From the NCBI GenBank assembly GCA_023614405.1, contig CM042689.1:326158305-326222304 (forward strand): a DNA stretch of 64,000 bases, written 5' to 3'. This DNA comes from Avena insularis. Taxonomy: Eukaryota; Streptophyta; Magnoliopsida; Poales; Poaceae. The notes beneath the pieces are model-generated. The model was not told the DNA's origin, did no database searches, and was given only the letters and a program-made list of their open reading frames with translations. The position numbers were made by a program, and so were the translations under genes. Shown piece by piece: positions 23,501 through 35,554 of the stretch (the first letter of the stretch is position 1; each line of letters begins with the position of its first letter).

Positions 23501-25426
23501 CAACCAATTTGGTATCCAATACCCAAGAACCACATTGTTTAACAAGCAAAGAATACAACCATAACATGTACATCATCCATATACCTAAATTGGATATTTC
23601 CAATTTTTTATTTTCTACCAAATATATTTTATAGATTCTCTTTCAGCATTTCCTTTTTCTTTTTAAAAGAATCTATCAATATCAAAAGTGGCGCCATATA
23701 CATGACACATAGTCCAAAGCGTGTATATTCAAATAATAATACCTTTGGACTTGCACTTTGAAGTAGATCACCATCATCAAGATGATCGCTATTCTTTCAA
23801 AATCCATTCTTTAGTAATATTTTAGTGTAGTAAACACTTTACATACATCTTCTATTCATCCTTATCACGACGACTTTCATGATCAAGCTACTGTAGCTTA
23901 TAAAGGCAAATCGTGAGTATAACATTACTTTCCAAAACCCTTTTGGATGATTAGGATGTCTAGCATCTCCAACCTTCGTAAATTCTCATCCAATATGAGA
24001 ACATATATTATACTCTATCATATTGCAACCAAAACATTGTTTCAGATATCGTTATATCTGCCACACATGATGGTTTCTGAAACAATTCTTTCAGCTCCTA
24101 GATAAACTTGATATTAAAACAATCAAGAATCATGGAGGCAAACATGATACTTAAGATACTAACACTGGAATTGTTACTCTTGATTTAATACCAACTATTA
24201 AATTTCACGGAGTAAATAGAGTTTGCTGAAAGTTTGCAATAGGACTTTAAACTTTAGATTGACACTCAACACAATACGATACCAGTTCGTAAAGTATATA
24301 TCCAGAATTCTATAGTTCTATTATCTCAATTACAACTATGCATAAGGTGGTGAACGAATGCCAATGACTACAACAAATTATGCAAATTCACTTTGATTTA
24401 ATTTATGATAAATTGAGTTCTAATAATCCAAATTAGAAATGAACTCCCACTCAAAAACGACATCCCTCGTGTCTTTTTGGTGATTACATGAACCAAATCC
24501 ACTACACCAAGTCCGATCATCACGTGAGTTAGTGTAGCTTTAAAGGCGTGCATCCATATGGTCATCATATCAAAACATATGACTCATGCTTAACCTTTCG
24601 GTCCGTGTTCCAAGGCCATGTCTGTACTTGCTAGGCTCTCCAAGTAAGAACCTTAGTATTCGCGTGTGTAACTGTCTTACACCCGAGATATGCTCGTGGA
24701 TTCAAGTACACCCGATCATCACGTGATGTCTTGAAGCGACGAAACATTGTCGGTGCATACTTAAGGAAAAACACATTCTTATCTTGATATCTAAATGAGG
24801 GATCATCTTATTATGCTAATAAAACACCAAACAAGAAATATAAGATGCAATCAAACATCACATGTTTGTAAGTGAAGTGATATGGTTCCCGCATATGATC
24901 TCCATCATGTGCATCGTGGTATGATCTCTATCATACCTCTATGTGTAGGCCAAGGTATATGGAACCTACACGTTATGTGTGTTGTAAGAGTATCATCATA
25001 TACTTATACTTACAACATCACCATATCATAAAGCTAGCCCAGCAACAATCTAAACTAGATGCCTCTAATTTATCCATTGCAAGTTTTACGTGGCTTAGGG
25101 CTTTTGAAGATAGAACCGTTCTTACCTACGAACATGAACCACAACGAGGATAACCAAATTGTTGACAACTCGTTGCAAATTAGATATTGACTATAGTAGG
25201 AGAGACAGACACCCGCTAGCCACTTATGCAAAACCAGTTGCATGTCAAGCATGGAACAGGTCTCATGTGCGAGGACATATAAAGTTTGTCCGGGCCGCTT
25301 CATCCCACTATGCCACCAATATCCAAAGTACAACTAAGAAGCAATAAAATGATCATAATCGCCCACATAATCATATGTGTACTACCCGTGCAAAGTATCT
25401 ACGCATAGATCCGGCTTTGATACCAC
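20515..25426 (-). pseudogene. Degenerate Copia gag-pol, internal copy 2
   Basis: Collinear with internal copy 1 and bearing the same remnants: RT junction ORF at 21894-22274, TPYELW at 22525-22543, YVEDI at 21520-21534. It differs by scattered substitutions and a 16-bp insertion near 24047-24065. Sharing of the same truncated ORF and the same Asp-to-Glu change shows both copies descend from one already defective sequence. Confidence 0.75.
25413..25426 (-). other. Primer-binding site, Copia internal copy 2
   Basis: Same GTGGTATCAAAGCC (minus strand) adjoining LTR 3 as in copy 1. Confidence 0.8.
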
Positions 25427-27083
25427 TGTAGGGTTCGCAACATAGAAAACAAAAATTTTCCTACGATGGGAACAACTATGTACCAAGATCTATCTACTAG
25501 ATACAAACAATGGGCGAATGTATATCCGTAGAGAACATACCCTTGAAGACCGACAAAGCTTAACGAGTCCAAACTCGTGGTTGATGTAGACGATCTCTTG
25601 CCGATCTCAAGATCGATAGGAAGTCCTAGCGCCGCAAAACAGCAGCGCATCCGTGCTCGCACACACGTTCGAGGCACCGAGCAACCTCCGCCTCCTCGCT
25701 CCAGAGATGCAGCGAAGCACAACTCTTTCTTGCCGAATACCACCGGGAACATGTATCTCGCTAGTTCGAGACCATGGGGAATAAATTCTAGAGGGGGAGA
25801 GAGATCCTTCACGAGGAGGTGTGAGTGAGAAGTGAGAGGAGGGGCTCCATATATAGGGGAGGGGGGCAGCCCAAGGAGGCATGGCCGCCGGCCATGGAGG
25901 GTGCCCCCACCTCTCCCTCATTCATGTGGGTGGACACTCCACTCACAAAATGGCCCTTCAATTTTCTCCACTCAAAAACCCACTCAAATTCCCATTAAAT
26001 TTCCACCAAATTTAATGCAAACTCTCATTAAATAAAACTCTTTTATTTTATTCAGAATTTTGTCAATTACTTTAATGACAAACATTCACAAATAACCCCT
26101 TGCTAGAATTCTATTTCACATGCATAACCACTTTATGCAATTTCACCCGAAAACCTGTTTCGCTATCTAGTGAAATAAATTCCTGCGCTTGTTCATTCTT
26201 TTGGCATGAAACCTTTGCTCCAATTGGATGCCGGTGTCTCTTAAGTGTGTCACCCTACGGTTCCTGAATAATGCGGACATGATCGAGACCCCTCTTGGAT
26301 CAATAATCAGAAGCAGGATCTGGAGACCCATACTGACTCCCACATATTCAACGATGACTTTCTTGTGATCGTCGGAACCTTTTACGCTAGTATCTTAATC
26401 CCTTTGTTTCGCGATATTTTGCATGTCCGAGATTCGATCATCGGTATCTCCATACCTAGTTTGATCTCGTTACTGACATGCACTCTTTTCTCGTTCCCGT
26501 GATATAACATTCTAGTGATCAAATCACTTGCTTGCAAGCTAATCAATGTGATATCACCAAGAGGGCCCAGAGTATATCTATCCGTCATCGGGATGAACAA
26601 ATTCCACTCTCGATCCATGAGCCTCAACATAACACTTTATTAGTTCTGAATCCATCTTTATAATCACCCTGTTATGGTGTGACATTTGATGTTATCAAGA
26701 AACTCTTCTGGTGTTAGTGATTGACATGATCTCATGGTCTAAGGATTAGGATCACTTTGTAAGTTGTTATAGCAATATAAACTCAATGAATTTGATCGTA
26801 ATGCTATACTTCGGATGAATGTTCATCACATCATTACACTAATGTTATAATCCCGTTATTAACAACATCCAATGTCCATGATCAGGAAACCTTGGTCATC
26901 TTGTTAATCAACGAGCTAGTTTATGAGAGAGGCATAACTAGGAACTTTCTGTTTGTTTATTAAACACACATGTATTAACGTTTCCGTATTAATACAATTA
27001 TAGCATGTAAAATAAACATTTATCATAAATAAGAAATACGATAATAACCACTTTATTATTGCCTCTCGGGCATATTCCCTTCA
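25427..27083 (-). repeat. Copia array LTR 3 (outer 5' LTR)
   Basis: TG...CA boundaries as in LTR 1 and 2, with a TATA-like CCTATATATG (minus strand) at 25848-25857 where the other two LTRs read TATATAAG. The plus-strand right flank begins TATCA. Confidence 0.9.
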
Positions 27084-27135
27084 TATCAAATCCATGAAGC
27101 GATTAAGCTTGGTGAGGTGACTTGTTGAAAGTCAA
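27084..27135 (+). pseudogene. Possible LINE remnant, part 3
   Basis: If the array and one target duplication are removed, the LINE flank at 12290 continues here in an open frame (NHQ, then IHEAIKLGEVT). The continuity supports the target-site call; no conserved domain is seen beyond it. Confidence 0.3.
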
Positions 27136-27160
27136 TGTTATCGTGCATCATTTCTGTTTC

Positions 27161-27212
27161 GCGGATCAACATAAGTAAATTGCACTGCGGATCAACATAA
27201 GTAAATTGCACT
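27161..27212. repeat. Two-copy 26-bp tandem repeat
   Basis: The 26-bp unit, beginning GCGGATCAACATAAGTAAAT, is perfectly repeated head to tail at 27161-27186 and 27187-27212. A short replication-slippage duplication. Confidence 0.85.
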
Positions 27213-28705
27213 GCAGTGGTTATCAATAATAAAGAAATGGATTAATTGGATAGATGCCACTACAATTTCTAGCTATTTGAGAAACATTACCACAACTTTC
27301 AACTTTAGAAAAACTCCACTATAGTTATGTATACATCTCACATATGCCCTTACACCCACTTAGATATTTTTACTAGACAATACACACTTGTATTCCCATC
27401 ATATATACGTATAAATGGTGGGGCCCACCAAAATCAACCTTACAATTAGAGAAAACATGCGAAAAATTGTCACCGAATATAAATGGAGAAACAAAAATAA
27501 ACCTCATATAGCTCTACATTGAGATGCCTACAACTTCACAAATTTCAAATACATGGTTTAACATGCAAACATATACATATCTAAGATCCGACTCTCATCC
27601 ATCGTCTCCATGGGAAACGGCCTAGGGCCCACGCCTAAGGGGGGCCCATGATCGCGTGCTCATTTATACCTATGTCGAGCATGTTTTGATTTTGGGCTAA
27701 CAATAGTGTAGGAAAAAGGCCCAAACATGGAGTGGAAACACATGAAACAACCAACTAGCGATCGTCGATCGAGGATGGATCTTCCAGTAATCCTAATCAT
27801 GTTAGGTTGTTCCTATTTGCTATTGTCTGTTCGACTGCCCCGGCCACCCCTGCCCGGAGTGTCTCTAGATTCTGGCGATCGACATCACCTATTAGGAATT
27901 CGGAGTTGATAATTTGAATTGGAAAATCCATCTGTGCCTCCCACTGCTCCTCACGACTCTACTCACCGCTGCCCACCGGCACATTACAATCGTTAGTGAA
28001 TCCGGTTCCAATGTGAGATTAGTTATTTAGGGTTCTAGTTGTATTTTTTTCACAATAATTGCTGTTCCAATGAGCCCAAAAAACATAAGTCTACTGCTGA
28101 GAAAAGGATTGAAATAAAATGATGTATTGAATCACAAATGAGTGCTTTATGTAAGTGTTGATGCAACAACAATAATCAAAGGCAAAGGATCTGATCCGGG
28201 ACAAGATAATGCACATGATTTCAAATGTAGATTTTTTTTGTGAACATTTCAATGTAGATTTTGATGTCAAAGAAAAATCTAAGTAATTAACTAGCGTTGA
28301 TATATTGCCTTAAGGGTCCATGTCGCCCACTATGCCCTAGGGCCCTCCACAACATAGAGTCGACCCTCACATACCTACATCGTAACATCGAGCATTACAC
28401 TGAATAGTAAAAACTGAATTAAACTCCAGCTAGACAAGAAGCAGTACACATGACTATAGATGTGAGCCGTTGATTTCCACCGGTACATTATAACTGAAGG
28501 GGTACTTTCTATCAACACTTATAATTGAATATTGATAGCATACTGACAAGTCGTCATTGCCATCGGGTCCTGTCCGCCGGCACGTTCTCGCAACCGTCCA
28601 CCATGACTGCCTTTTTCCACAAAGGGGAGAGGGGCTTGGGGGAGCTTCTGTCGTCTCAGAGAGGATGGGAGGGAATGCAAGATGCATCTGCTCGCCGTCG
28701 CCATG
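27213..28705. other. Unassigned intergenic stretch
   Basis: No supported gene. GC-rich segments near 27607-27655 (CCTAGGGCCCACGCCTAAGG) and 28314-28345 (CCCTAGGGCCC) are loosely inverted relative to each other and may mark a decayed DNA transposon of about 0.75 kb, but no target duplication was found. Confidence 0.35.
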
Positions 28706-29471
28706 TGTAATGCCTAGAAAATATTTCAAAATAAAAACTACTTGTTATTTTCTTTTTCACCATCATGACATCATCATGCATATTCTGTTTCTAAAAATAT
28801 TTTCATTAAATGTCTATTTTTTTTCTAATTATTCCCCTTCCTTTAATTTCAAATTAAAATCTCGATATTTTCAGAACATTTTGTTTGTCTAAAAACTATT
28901 CGTATTTTTTCTTAAATAAAATAAAATAAAAAGTTTTCTGAATGAGGCAGCACGGCCGTTTAGACCAGACCACCTACTACCACACTGGCCCGGCTCAGAC
29001 TAGACACAACCAAACCCTAACCCTAACCCAACACCACACACAACCACCAGCACACGCCGCCACACCGACCGCACCCGCCCTGCACCACACTCACCAACGC
29101 ACACACCTACCCCGACTCAACGCACACAGGTTCACGCAACCCAGCACTCACACACACGCACGCCTCCGGATCAATCCCCACCTACCCTACCGCTACATGA
29201 TGTGCCACCAAGGCCCCGCATCGCCTCTTTCCTCCCTATAGCACCGCCAGCTAGCCTTGCCCGCTCTCGCTCCATGATCTTGCCTGCGCCTCCAACCGTC
29301 GCTCGCCTTCTCCATCCCGGCACGTCGCCCTAAGCTCCTACCCGGTGTTGGCCTCCTGTACCTCGTGCCACCATTCCCGCAGTGTCGGCCGCGTCTCCAT
29401 TGCCCCTACACCCTGCCTCCTCCTCATCGGCAAGCTCGCTCTGCCACTCGGCCATCGTGCTACCTGCGCAA
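28706..29471 (+). mobile_element. Truncated Gypsy LTR (left part)
   Basis: Starts TGTAATGCCTAGAAAATATT, resembling the TGTAACATCCC start of the Gypsy LTR at 36461. Both run from an AT-rich start into a GC-rich, C/A-rich promoter-like region. It breaks off at 29471, where an antisense Athila-type LTR begins. AACCCTAACCCTAACCC near 29013-29028 is a short telo-box-like run, not telomeric DNA. Confidence 0.5.
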
Positions 29472-30680
29472 TGATGACCCACAAGTATAGAGGGTGTATC
29501 GTAGTACTTTTTACAAATAGAAGTGTCGATCCCAATGAGGAGCAAAAGGTGTTGACTAGTGGTATGGAGCAGGAAATCTCTGTAAATACAAAGCAAACGG
29601 ATTTTTAAGGGTTTTCTGATAAAGCAACAAAACGAAGTGCAAATAATAAAGACAACGAACAACTGCAGCAAGTGGCCCAATCCTTTCTTAGCAAAGGACA
29701 AGCCGGTGGAAATACTTATAAGGACCAAACGTTCTTGAGGACACATGGGAATTATGTCAAGTGCTTTCGCTTCAAATATCTAAGTACTCTTCTTTGGTGT
29801 TGTAAGTGTTGTGTGGGTGAACCTGTGCTAATGTGACGAACTTACTTGGATTAAACCCCTGCAAGCATCCGCAACTACAGGAAAGTAATAAAGATATAAA
29901 CCTAAACACAGCCTTAAAATCTAAGATCCTACGCTCCCTTATGCAATGGTGTCCTAACGGGGGTTCAGGTTTCTGTCACTCCGGCAACCCCACAATTAGT
30001 AGCCAAATACACAATGCATTCCCCTAGGTCCATAAATGGTGAAGTATCATGTAGTCGACGTTCACATGACACCACTAGAAGAATAGCACCACAACTTAAA
30101 TACTAAACCATTGAATAATATCTCAACACAAATCCACTACTAACAACATGACTTCTCCCATGTCCTCAAGAACTAAACAAACTACTCACAAGACATCATA
30201 TGGATCAAGATCAAAGATGATATAGTGATGGATAAAAATCTGAACATAAACAATAATACAATGGTTTCACTCACAAGCATCAACTACAATAGTAATCAAC
30301 ACCGAGAAAGTTTCCCCTAAGAACTAATGCAAGATCCAACACAATTGTTACAGCGGGATGGAGTGGTGATGATGGTGTTGGTGGAGATGATGGTGTGGAT
30401 GATGATGATGATCCCGATGAAGCCTAGCTTGATGACGGTATTGATGGCGACAATCTCCCCTCTCCGGGAAGGAATTTCCCCGGCTGAAATCTGCCTGCCG
30501 AAGAGCTCTTTCTCTCTCGGTGTTTTTCGCCCCGCAGAGGCAGTGGAATCTTTTTGTGGTTGCTCTCCGTGTATTAGGGTTTTGAGGAGAAGATATAGGC
30601 GAGAGGGCGGAGTCGGAAGCCGACCAGGTGGGCCACCCCTCCTCCAAGCGTGGGGCAGGGGGCACCGTACCCTGAGAATC
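29472..30680 (-). mobile_element. Athila-type LTR fragment, antisense
   Basis: The plus strand begins TGATGACCCACAAGTATAGA, the reverse complement of the usual 3' end of Triticeae Athila (Sabrina/Fatima-like) LTRs. Collinear family features follow: a GTCGATCCCAATGAGGAGCA segment, CACATGGGAATTATGTCAAG, a TAGTCGACGTTCACATGACA segment, and a GATGATG-rich run near 30360-30420. The 5' part of the LTR is missing: sequence switches to Copia gag near 30690. Right limit approximate. Confidence 0.65.
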
Positions 30681-30689
30681 CTCCTGGTC

Positions 30690-30935
30690 CCTTACAAGCT
30701 CAACTATGTATTAGAGGCAGAATCTGCCTGCCAAACCCGCCGATATCGCCACCCATGATGAAAAGAATGTATGGCAGTCCAAGGTGGATGATTCCTCCCT
30801 CATCCAGAGTGGAATGCTCTATGCCATGGAGCCAGAGCTTCAAAAACATTTTGGGAAGATGAATGCTTTTGAGATCCTTGAGGATCTTAAGGCCGTCTTT
30901 GCTCCACAGGCTCGACCGAGCGGTATGAAGTGATG
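30690..30935 (+). pseudogene. Copia gag fragment
   Basis: A plus-strand frame from about 30724 reads LPAKPADIATHDEKNVW, then AMEPELQKHFGKMNAFEILE and LKAVFAPQAR, a pattern typical of the Ty1/copia gag polyprotein (UBN2-like). A frameshift at the QAR position moves ERYEVM into another frame near 30913-30932, and homology then ends. No LTR, primer site or pol belongs to it, so it is an orphan scrap. Confidence 0.6.
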
Positions 30936-31690
30936 GTTGTGAAATATAGTCATCCACACTCACATTTAAACTGGATATTATTCATATATTTAATGAAATA
31001 TCTCTCTAAATCCTGCCACTAATGCCTAATGATCAAAGGGGTATGCAATCCTTTCTTTTTATTTTTCCCTGCGCCGATAATGACGTTTGATGATGTGAAT
31101 CACTACATTAAAGTCAAAGAAATGAGATTTCCAACATACCAAAGAAACCTAGAGCCATGAAGCGGAGGCATAAGCTTTAACGACCAACTATACGGTGGGA
31201 ATTTTATTCCGGCCGTATAGTTCCAGCCATATAGTTGGCACTGACATCGCCAGGTCAAACAAAACAACTTTCGTGAAGGGACCCCTATATAAAGAGGCTT
31301 CGGGCGACAAGAAAACCCTGCTTATTTTTGGCCTCAACTCTCCCTGCCACCATAAGCCACCATGACGAAGGAATAGATCTAGATCTAAATCTCCAAACCC
31401 TTCTCCATCACCATAGCCATATTCCACCACTTGTAATAGTAGATCTCATATCCGATTAGTGACATTGTAAGACTAATATTACCAATCTCATGATTTCCAT
31501 TACAATGTTTATGATTGTTGATTTGCTTGCTAGAGTGTCTTAGAACTTTTATAGTTTTGTTTTTGTTTTGCTTTTGTGTCTTTGAAAAAGCTTTTCTGCG
31601 AGAAAATCAATTTTCATAACCTGAAAACTGGCCAAAAATAAAGTTTCCCGATAAATTCCAGAAAATTCATATTAATTTTTCCTCGAAAAA
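30936..31690. other. Unassigned stretch with nested inverted repeats and a TATA box
   Basis: CCAACTATACGG (31184-31195) is complementary to CCGTATAGTT (31213-31222) and, with one mismatch, to CCATATAGTTGG (31227-31238), so two alternative hairpins are possible. CTATATAAAG at 31285-31294 is a good plus-strand TATA box, followed about 70 bp later by CCACCATGACG with only a four-codon ORF. It may be LTR or promoter DNA of an unrecognised element. Confidence 0.4.
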
Positions 31691-32186
31691 AGGGGCAGAG
31701 GGACACCTGGAAAGTCCCAGGGGGACCCACCAGGCCAACACACCCCCTGGTGGCGCGGCCAGCCCCAGGGCACGCCTGGCCTAGGTGGGGCCCACCTGGG
31801 GCCCTCCAAAGTGTCTCCTTCTATCCACTTCTTTCTCTCTCCCAAAAACACCGAAAAACTTTCTCAAGCTCGAGTTCCTGCTATTCTTGCTCCCGATTTT
31901 CGATCTCCTTGCTCATCTCATCTTTGCTGCTGATTTTTGGAGGGATTTCTCTCCGGTATGTACCTCCTCCACTTGTCTAATTAGATTTTGATTGGTAGAT
32001 TATATCGAGTATTTTTGCTACTATAGGTGTCAGGTTGTGTGATCTTGCATGCTTGTTCTATGCTTAGAGATTTCATTTTGATGCATGTTTAGCCCTCTAG
32101 CAAGTTCCTATAGTTGTTCCTCATCATTTATCAACTTGGAAATTACTTGGTTTGATGTTTGTCTAATTTTTTTAGAAAAAGGGGTC
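31691..32186 (+). mobile_element. Athila-type leader ahead of ORF-1
   Basis: GC-rich, CCC/GGG-rich segment (about 31700-31815) followed by a pyrimidine-rich stretch with GGTATGTACC near 31956, a plausible splice donor. It ends 5' of the ATG at 32187. It probably corresponds to the region from which the downstream Athila ORF-1 is expressed as a spliced or subgenomic RNA; that role is inference. Confidence 0.4.
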
Positions 32187-33299
32187 ATGGAAAACCACAC
32201 CTTTGGAGAAGTGTTTGAGAGTGATGCACCTAGGAGGACAAGGCCTTCGAGATCATCCTACCAAGCTAGGCCATCATACAATGAGGATTTTATTACACCG
32301 CACTTTGGCAACAAGGGAGATGAAGGGGATGCACACCCTTCTACCTTCCCTTGTTTTACCTTTTTGTAGGCTGCAGGGATTCTCGATGATTTCCTAACTC
32401 TTGTTCAGAGGGTTGGATTAACTGATTATATGCAGGATGAGAGTGAGCAATATGCTATGCTCACCAAAACTTTTGTGGAGAGTTTCTCTTTTTCTAACAG
32501 CCCTTTCAGGTCGGAGGTGTCATTCAAAATATATGATAGGCCTATCTCCATGACATTGAAGAAGTTTTGCGAAATTTTGGGTATTGGCACGGCTAGGACG
32601 GTGAAGAATATTCTAGCTCAACCCGCTGATTTGTTGGAACTCTACCGCGAGGTAACCAATGATGATGACCGTAGAGCCCAACATGGAAAGATACGAAATA
32701 TTCAACTCCCAGCTATGAGATATTTTGCTTATTATATTGCCACTAGTATTCTTGGTAGGGAGAAACTAGCAATATTTCCAACTATCATTTGGCCTTTCTA
32801 GCTGCCGCACTCAACAATGAAACTAGGTATAATCTTGGTTCTATCATTGCTCGTCGCCTAGCTGCTAGAGGACCCATTTATGGGGGTATTATTGCTGCAT
32901 CGTGTAGTTGCTGCCTTAGAACTTTCTGTTGATCCAAATGATACAATTTTGGCTCCTCAGAGGCTTGATCTTGCTGCCATGAAAGCGCATCACTTTGTCA
33001 CTGCTAGCTCTACCATTGAGAGTTTGGTTTACAGGATGATGTTTACTGACAGGGAAGAAAGGGAAATTCCTTTGCCACAAACCACTTTGTTCAGTATTTT
33101 CCAGGGACCTTGGTCACGCTCCAAGGAGGAGATGGACGAGAAGCTATGCATTCATGGTTTCCACGGACACTACCAAGGGGACGCGCCCTCTTACGACCAC
33201 TCTGTGCACTACATAGGGGCTTCCTCGAGCACGTACCAGGACGAAGGGGCCTCTTCGTCGCATTATAGAGGTGCACCTTCTTGGTCACCATGGGATTGA
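32187..33299 (+). pseudogene. Athila ORF-1 (env-position) protein, broken
   Basis: Starts at ATG 32187 (MENHTFGEVFES). The main body is 32430-32801 and 32880-33299, with LTDYMQDESEQY, a YDRPISMTLKKFCEILG segment and LAPQRLDLAAMKAHHFV. These fit the plant Athila ORF-1 family, encoded between pol and the 3' LTR. Its role is unknown; an envelope-like origin has been proposed but no signal peptide or membrane span is seen here. An in-frame TAG at 32367-32369 and a frame change near 32799, reversed before 32880, inactivate it. Ser/Tyr-rich C-terminus. No Athila gag or pol lies upstream, so the element is 5'-truncated or an internally deleted non-autonomous form. Confidence 0.65.
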
Positions 33300-35539
33300 T
33301 CCCCACTTAGGAAAAAAGACTAAGCTTGGAGGAAGGTACACCAACATCACACTCATCTATATATCATGTTTCGTCGGTTCTTTGTATATCCAGGTTTCGC
33401 TTTCCTTTTGGTTTTTGTTTCTGCTTTCCCAAAACACAAAAAAAAACAAAAATATTTTCGTTGTTTCTCTTGGTTTGTTTATTTTCTTTTTAGATTTTGT
33501 TTGCCTTAAGAAAAATCCAAAAATATTTTGCTTAGTTTGTTTTTGCTTTGTGTGCTTGCTTTAAAAAATCAAAAACACCAAAAATATTTGTTGTTCTTCT
33601 TTGATTTTGTGAAGTTCTTTGCAAGGTTCAGTAGTCCTCAGTGGAGTTTGGTTTCATGTTATTATTCAAGCCACACAAATGAAAGGCAATAATGAAGGTT
33701 AATGACAACTTTAGGTGTGGTAAGAGGCTGGTAATGAACTCTATTTGTTTTCATTTTTGTACATATACTCATCATTGTGGGCTTGCTTAGTCTGTTCATG
33801 TAAGGTGTATGTTATTTATGGATGCTTAGTAGTTCTTGCTTTCTTATGATTAGATCCAGCTTGCTAATAGTTTGTAACATGTCATATGAATGTTCTTACA
33901 TTGTTCTATTCATAGCTTGGTATGATACGGTGGTATCCTCCTCTGAATGTTTCATTTGAATCGACTTGACACATGCTCACGCATGCATATGACTGAACAA
34001 TAGTCAGTAAGCCTCGATGATTTTTTTTACCTCAGAGTTCTTGTATCACTTTCATGCCATAATTAGTCATGTTTTGTTGCAAGCATGATTATGACAGTTA
34101 TTGATCTCTCATTTGTTGCTCCCTCTCTATTGCTAGCCTTCACTTGCACTGAGTATGAGCTCTACTCGTGTTTCCAACTCCCCAAAACCAATCTTGTCAA
34201 AATTGTCCACCATACCTACCTATTAGCATCATTTGCTATTTTGTGCATATTCATTATGCCTTGTTTTCTTCCAAATAAAATGTTTGCTTGTTATGAGAAA
34301 GTTGGTTAGTAAATCTCTTACGAACTTGATGGCACACTTTATTGCTTGCACTTAATAAACCTGAACCATTGTGAATTTCCATGAAAGTTATATGCTTGCA
34401 AATTATAGGCCGGGAATTAGCAGAACCGTTCTATCACGGGTAACACTTTCAACACCTATAAATATATACCCAATTGATATCATGCTCTTTTGTTTGCGGA
34501 TGTCGTCGGTGTGAAATAAAAGGGGAGCTTGTAAGTCCATATAGTTATGTATATGTGTTAGAGAAACGCCTAGGACGCTAGCCTAAGCCATGCCTAATCA
34601 TGGTGGAAACTTGCAGCATAACCATAATGAGAAATCTATGAAGCTTTATTCATATAAAAAAAGAGAGACACATATTGAAAAGAGGAAAGAGAGCAAAAAA
34701 AGCACCATTTTCCCATGGTAAATAAGAAGATTGCTGAGATGCTCATTGTCTGCTTGCTTTATCATTTTGATTATGGGATAGCTCCTGTATCATGTGCAAG
34801 GGGTACCCGTTGGCGGTTCTCTATGATACACATGTATTTACTATGACAATAACTTACCGGTAATTAAAGTTGAGTAGCATGAGGAGCGGCCCTCATACTC
34901 AAGGGACATGAGATTTCCAGTTTATGGTCTATCAAGCATATAACTCATATTGGACATCACTTTCACGTTAACCATTTAAAGATGCCTATGATAGGGGAAA
35001 TGATAGCTCAAAGCTAATGAGTACCATACTTTCAACATTTGGAAGCCCTTCAAACTTTTCAAAACCTTTTCACTCCCTTATTGAGTCACCACTTATTCTA
35101 TGAGAACCTTCTTGAGAGCATAGTTGTCATTCTTAGTGTAATGTGCTTGTCTAAAAATTGGTTAATTATGTCATAACTTTGATGCTTGTATCTCTGATAT
35201 CTTTACTTCTAGTCTTCATTTGAACTTCAGGGGTGCCTAGCATTTATGTTGTGTTCCACCATCAAAGGAAAGCGAGATACCACTCTATCATACCTTATTA
35301 TGAGCATTGCAATGTTGCTTATGTTTATGTTTCATGCTACTTATTATTATTGAGTTGGAATCTCTTCATAGCTTGCAATGACTATTAAGTACACTTAGTT
35401 GCATACTCTTTATTATGACTTGTCTAGGTATCTACTCATTTGCTGAGACTATTTACATCATATGAAGCAAATGTGTTCGTGAAAGTTCTTTTATCGCACT
35501 CAGTTTTCAACTGAATTGCTTGAGGACAAGCAATAAGCT
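33300..35539 (+). mobile_element. Athila-type 3' non-coding region
   Basis: About 2.2 kb without supported ORFs between ORF-1 and the polypurine tract, with T-rich and AAAAATC-type simple runs (33400-33600). Such a long non-coding spacer is usual in grass Athila elements. Confidence 0.6.
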
Positions 35540-35554
35540 AAGCTTGGGGGGAGT
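35540..35554 (+). other. Polypurine tract of the Athila-type element
   Basis: AAGCTTGGGGGGAGT directly precedes the LTR start TGATACG at 35555. Confidence 0.85.

Larger units (their letters stand above)
12298..27083 (-). mobile_element. Copia tandem array: LTR-internal-LTR-internal-LTR (14.8 kb)
   Basis: Three near-identical 1.66-kb LTRs (12298-13956, 18855-20514, 25427-27083) alternate with two 4.9-kb internal domains (13957-18854, 20515-25426). The outer flanks are CATCA (12293-12297) and TATCA (27084-27088), a 5-bp duplication with one change; no duplication flanks the central LTR. The repeat period is 6,557 and 6,572 bp. All parts point to the minus strand. The structure is that expected from unequal LTR-LTR crossover within one insertion. 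Confidence 0.88.

Noticed and set aside
27607..28345. Possible hAT-like element bounded by CCTAGGGCCC motifs
   Set aside because: Termini pair only weakly and no 8-bp target duplication or transposase was found; left as unassigned sequence.
29012..29029. Telomere-like AACCCTAACCCTAACCC
   Set aside because: Fewer than three units within an LTR fragment; consistent with a telo-box promoter motif, not an interstitial telomere.
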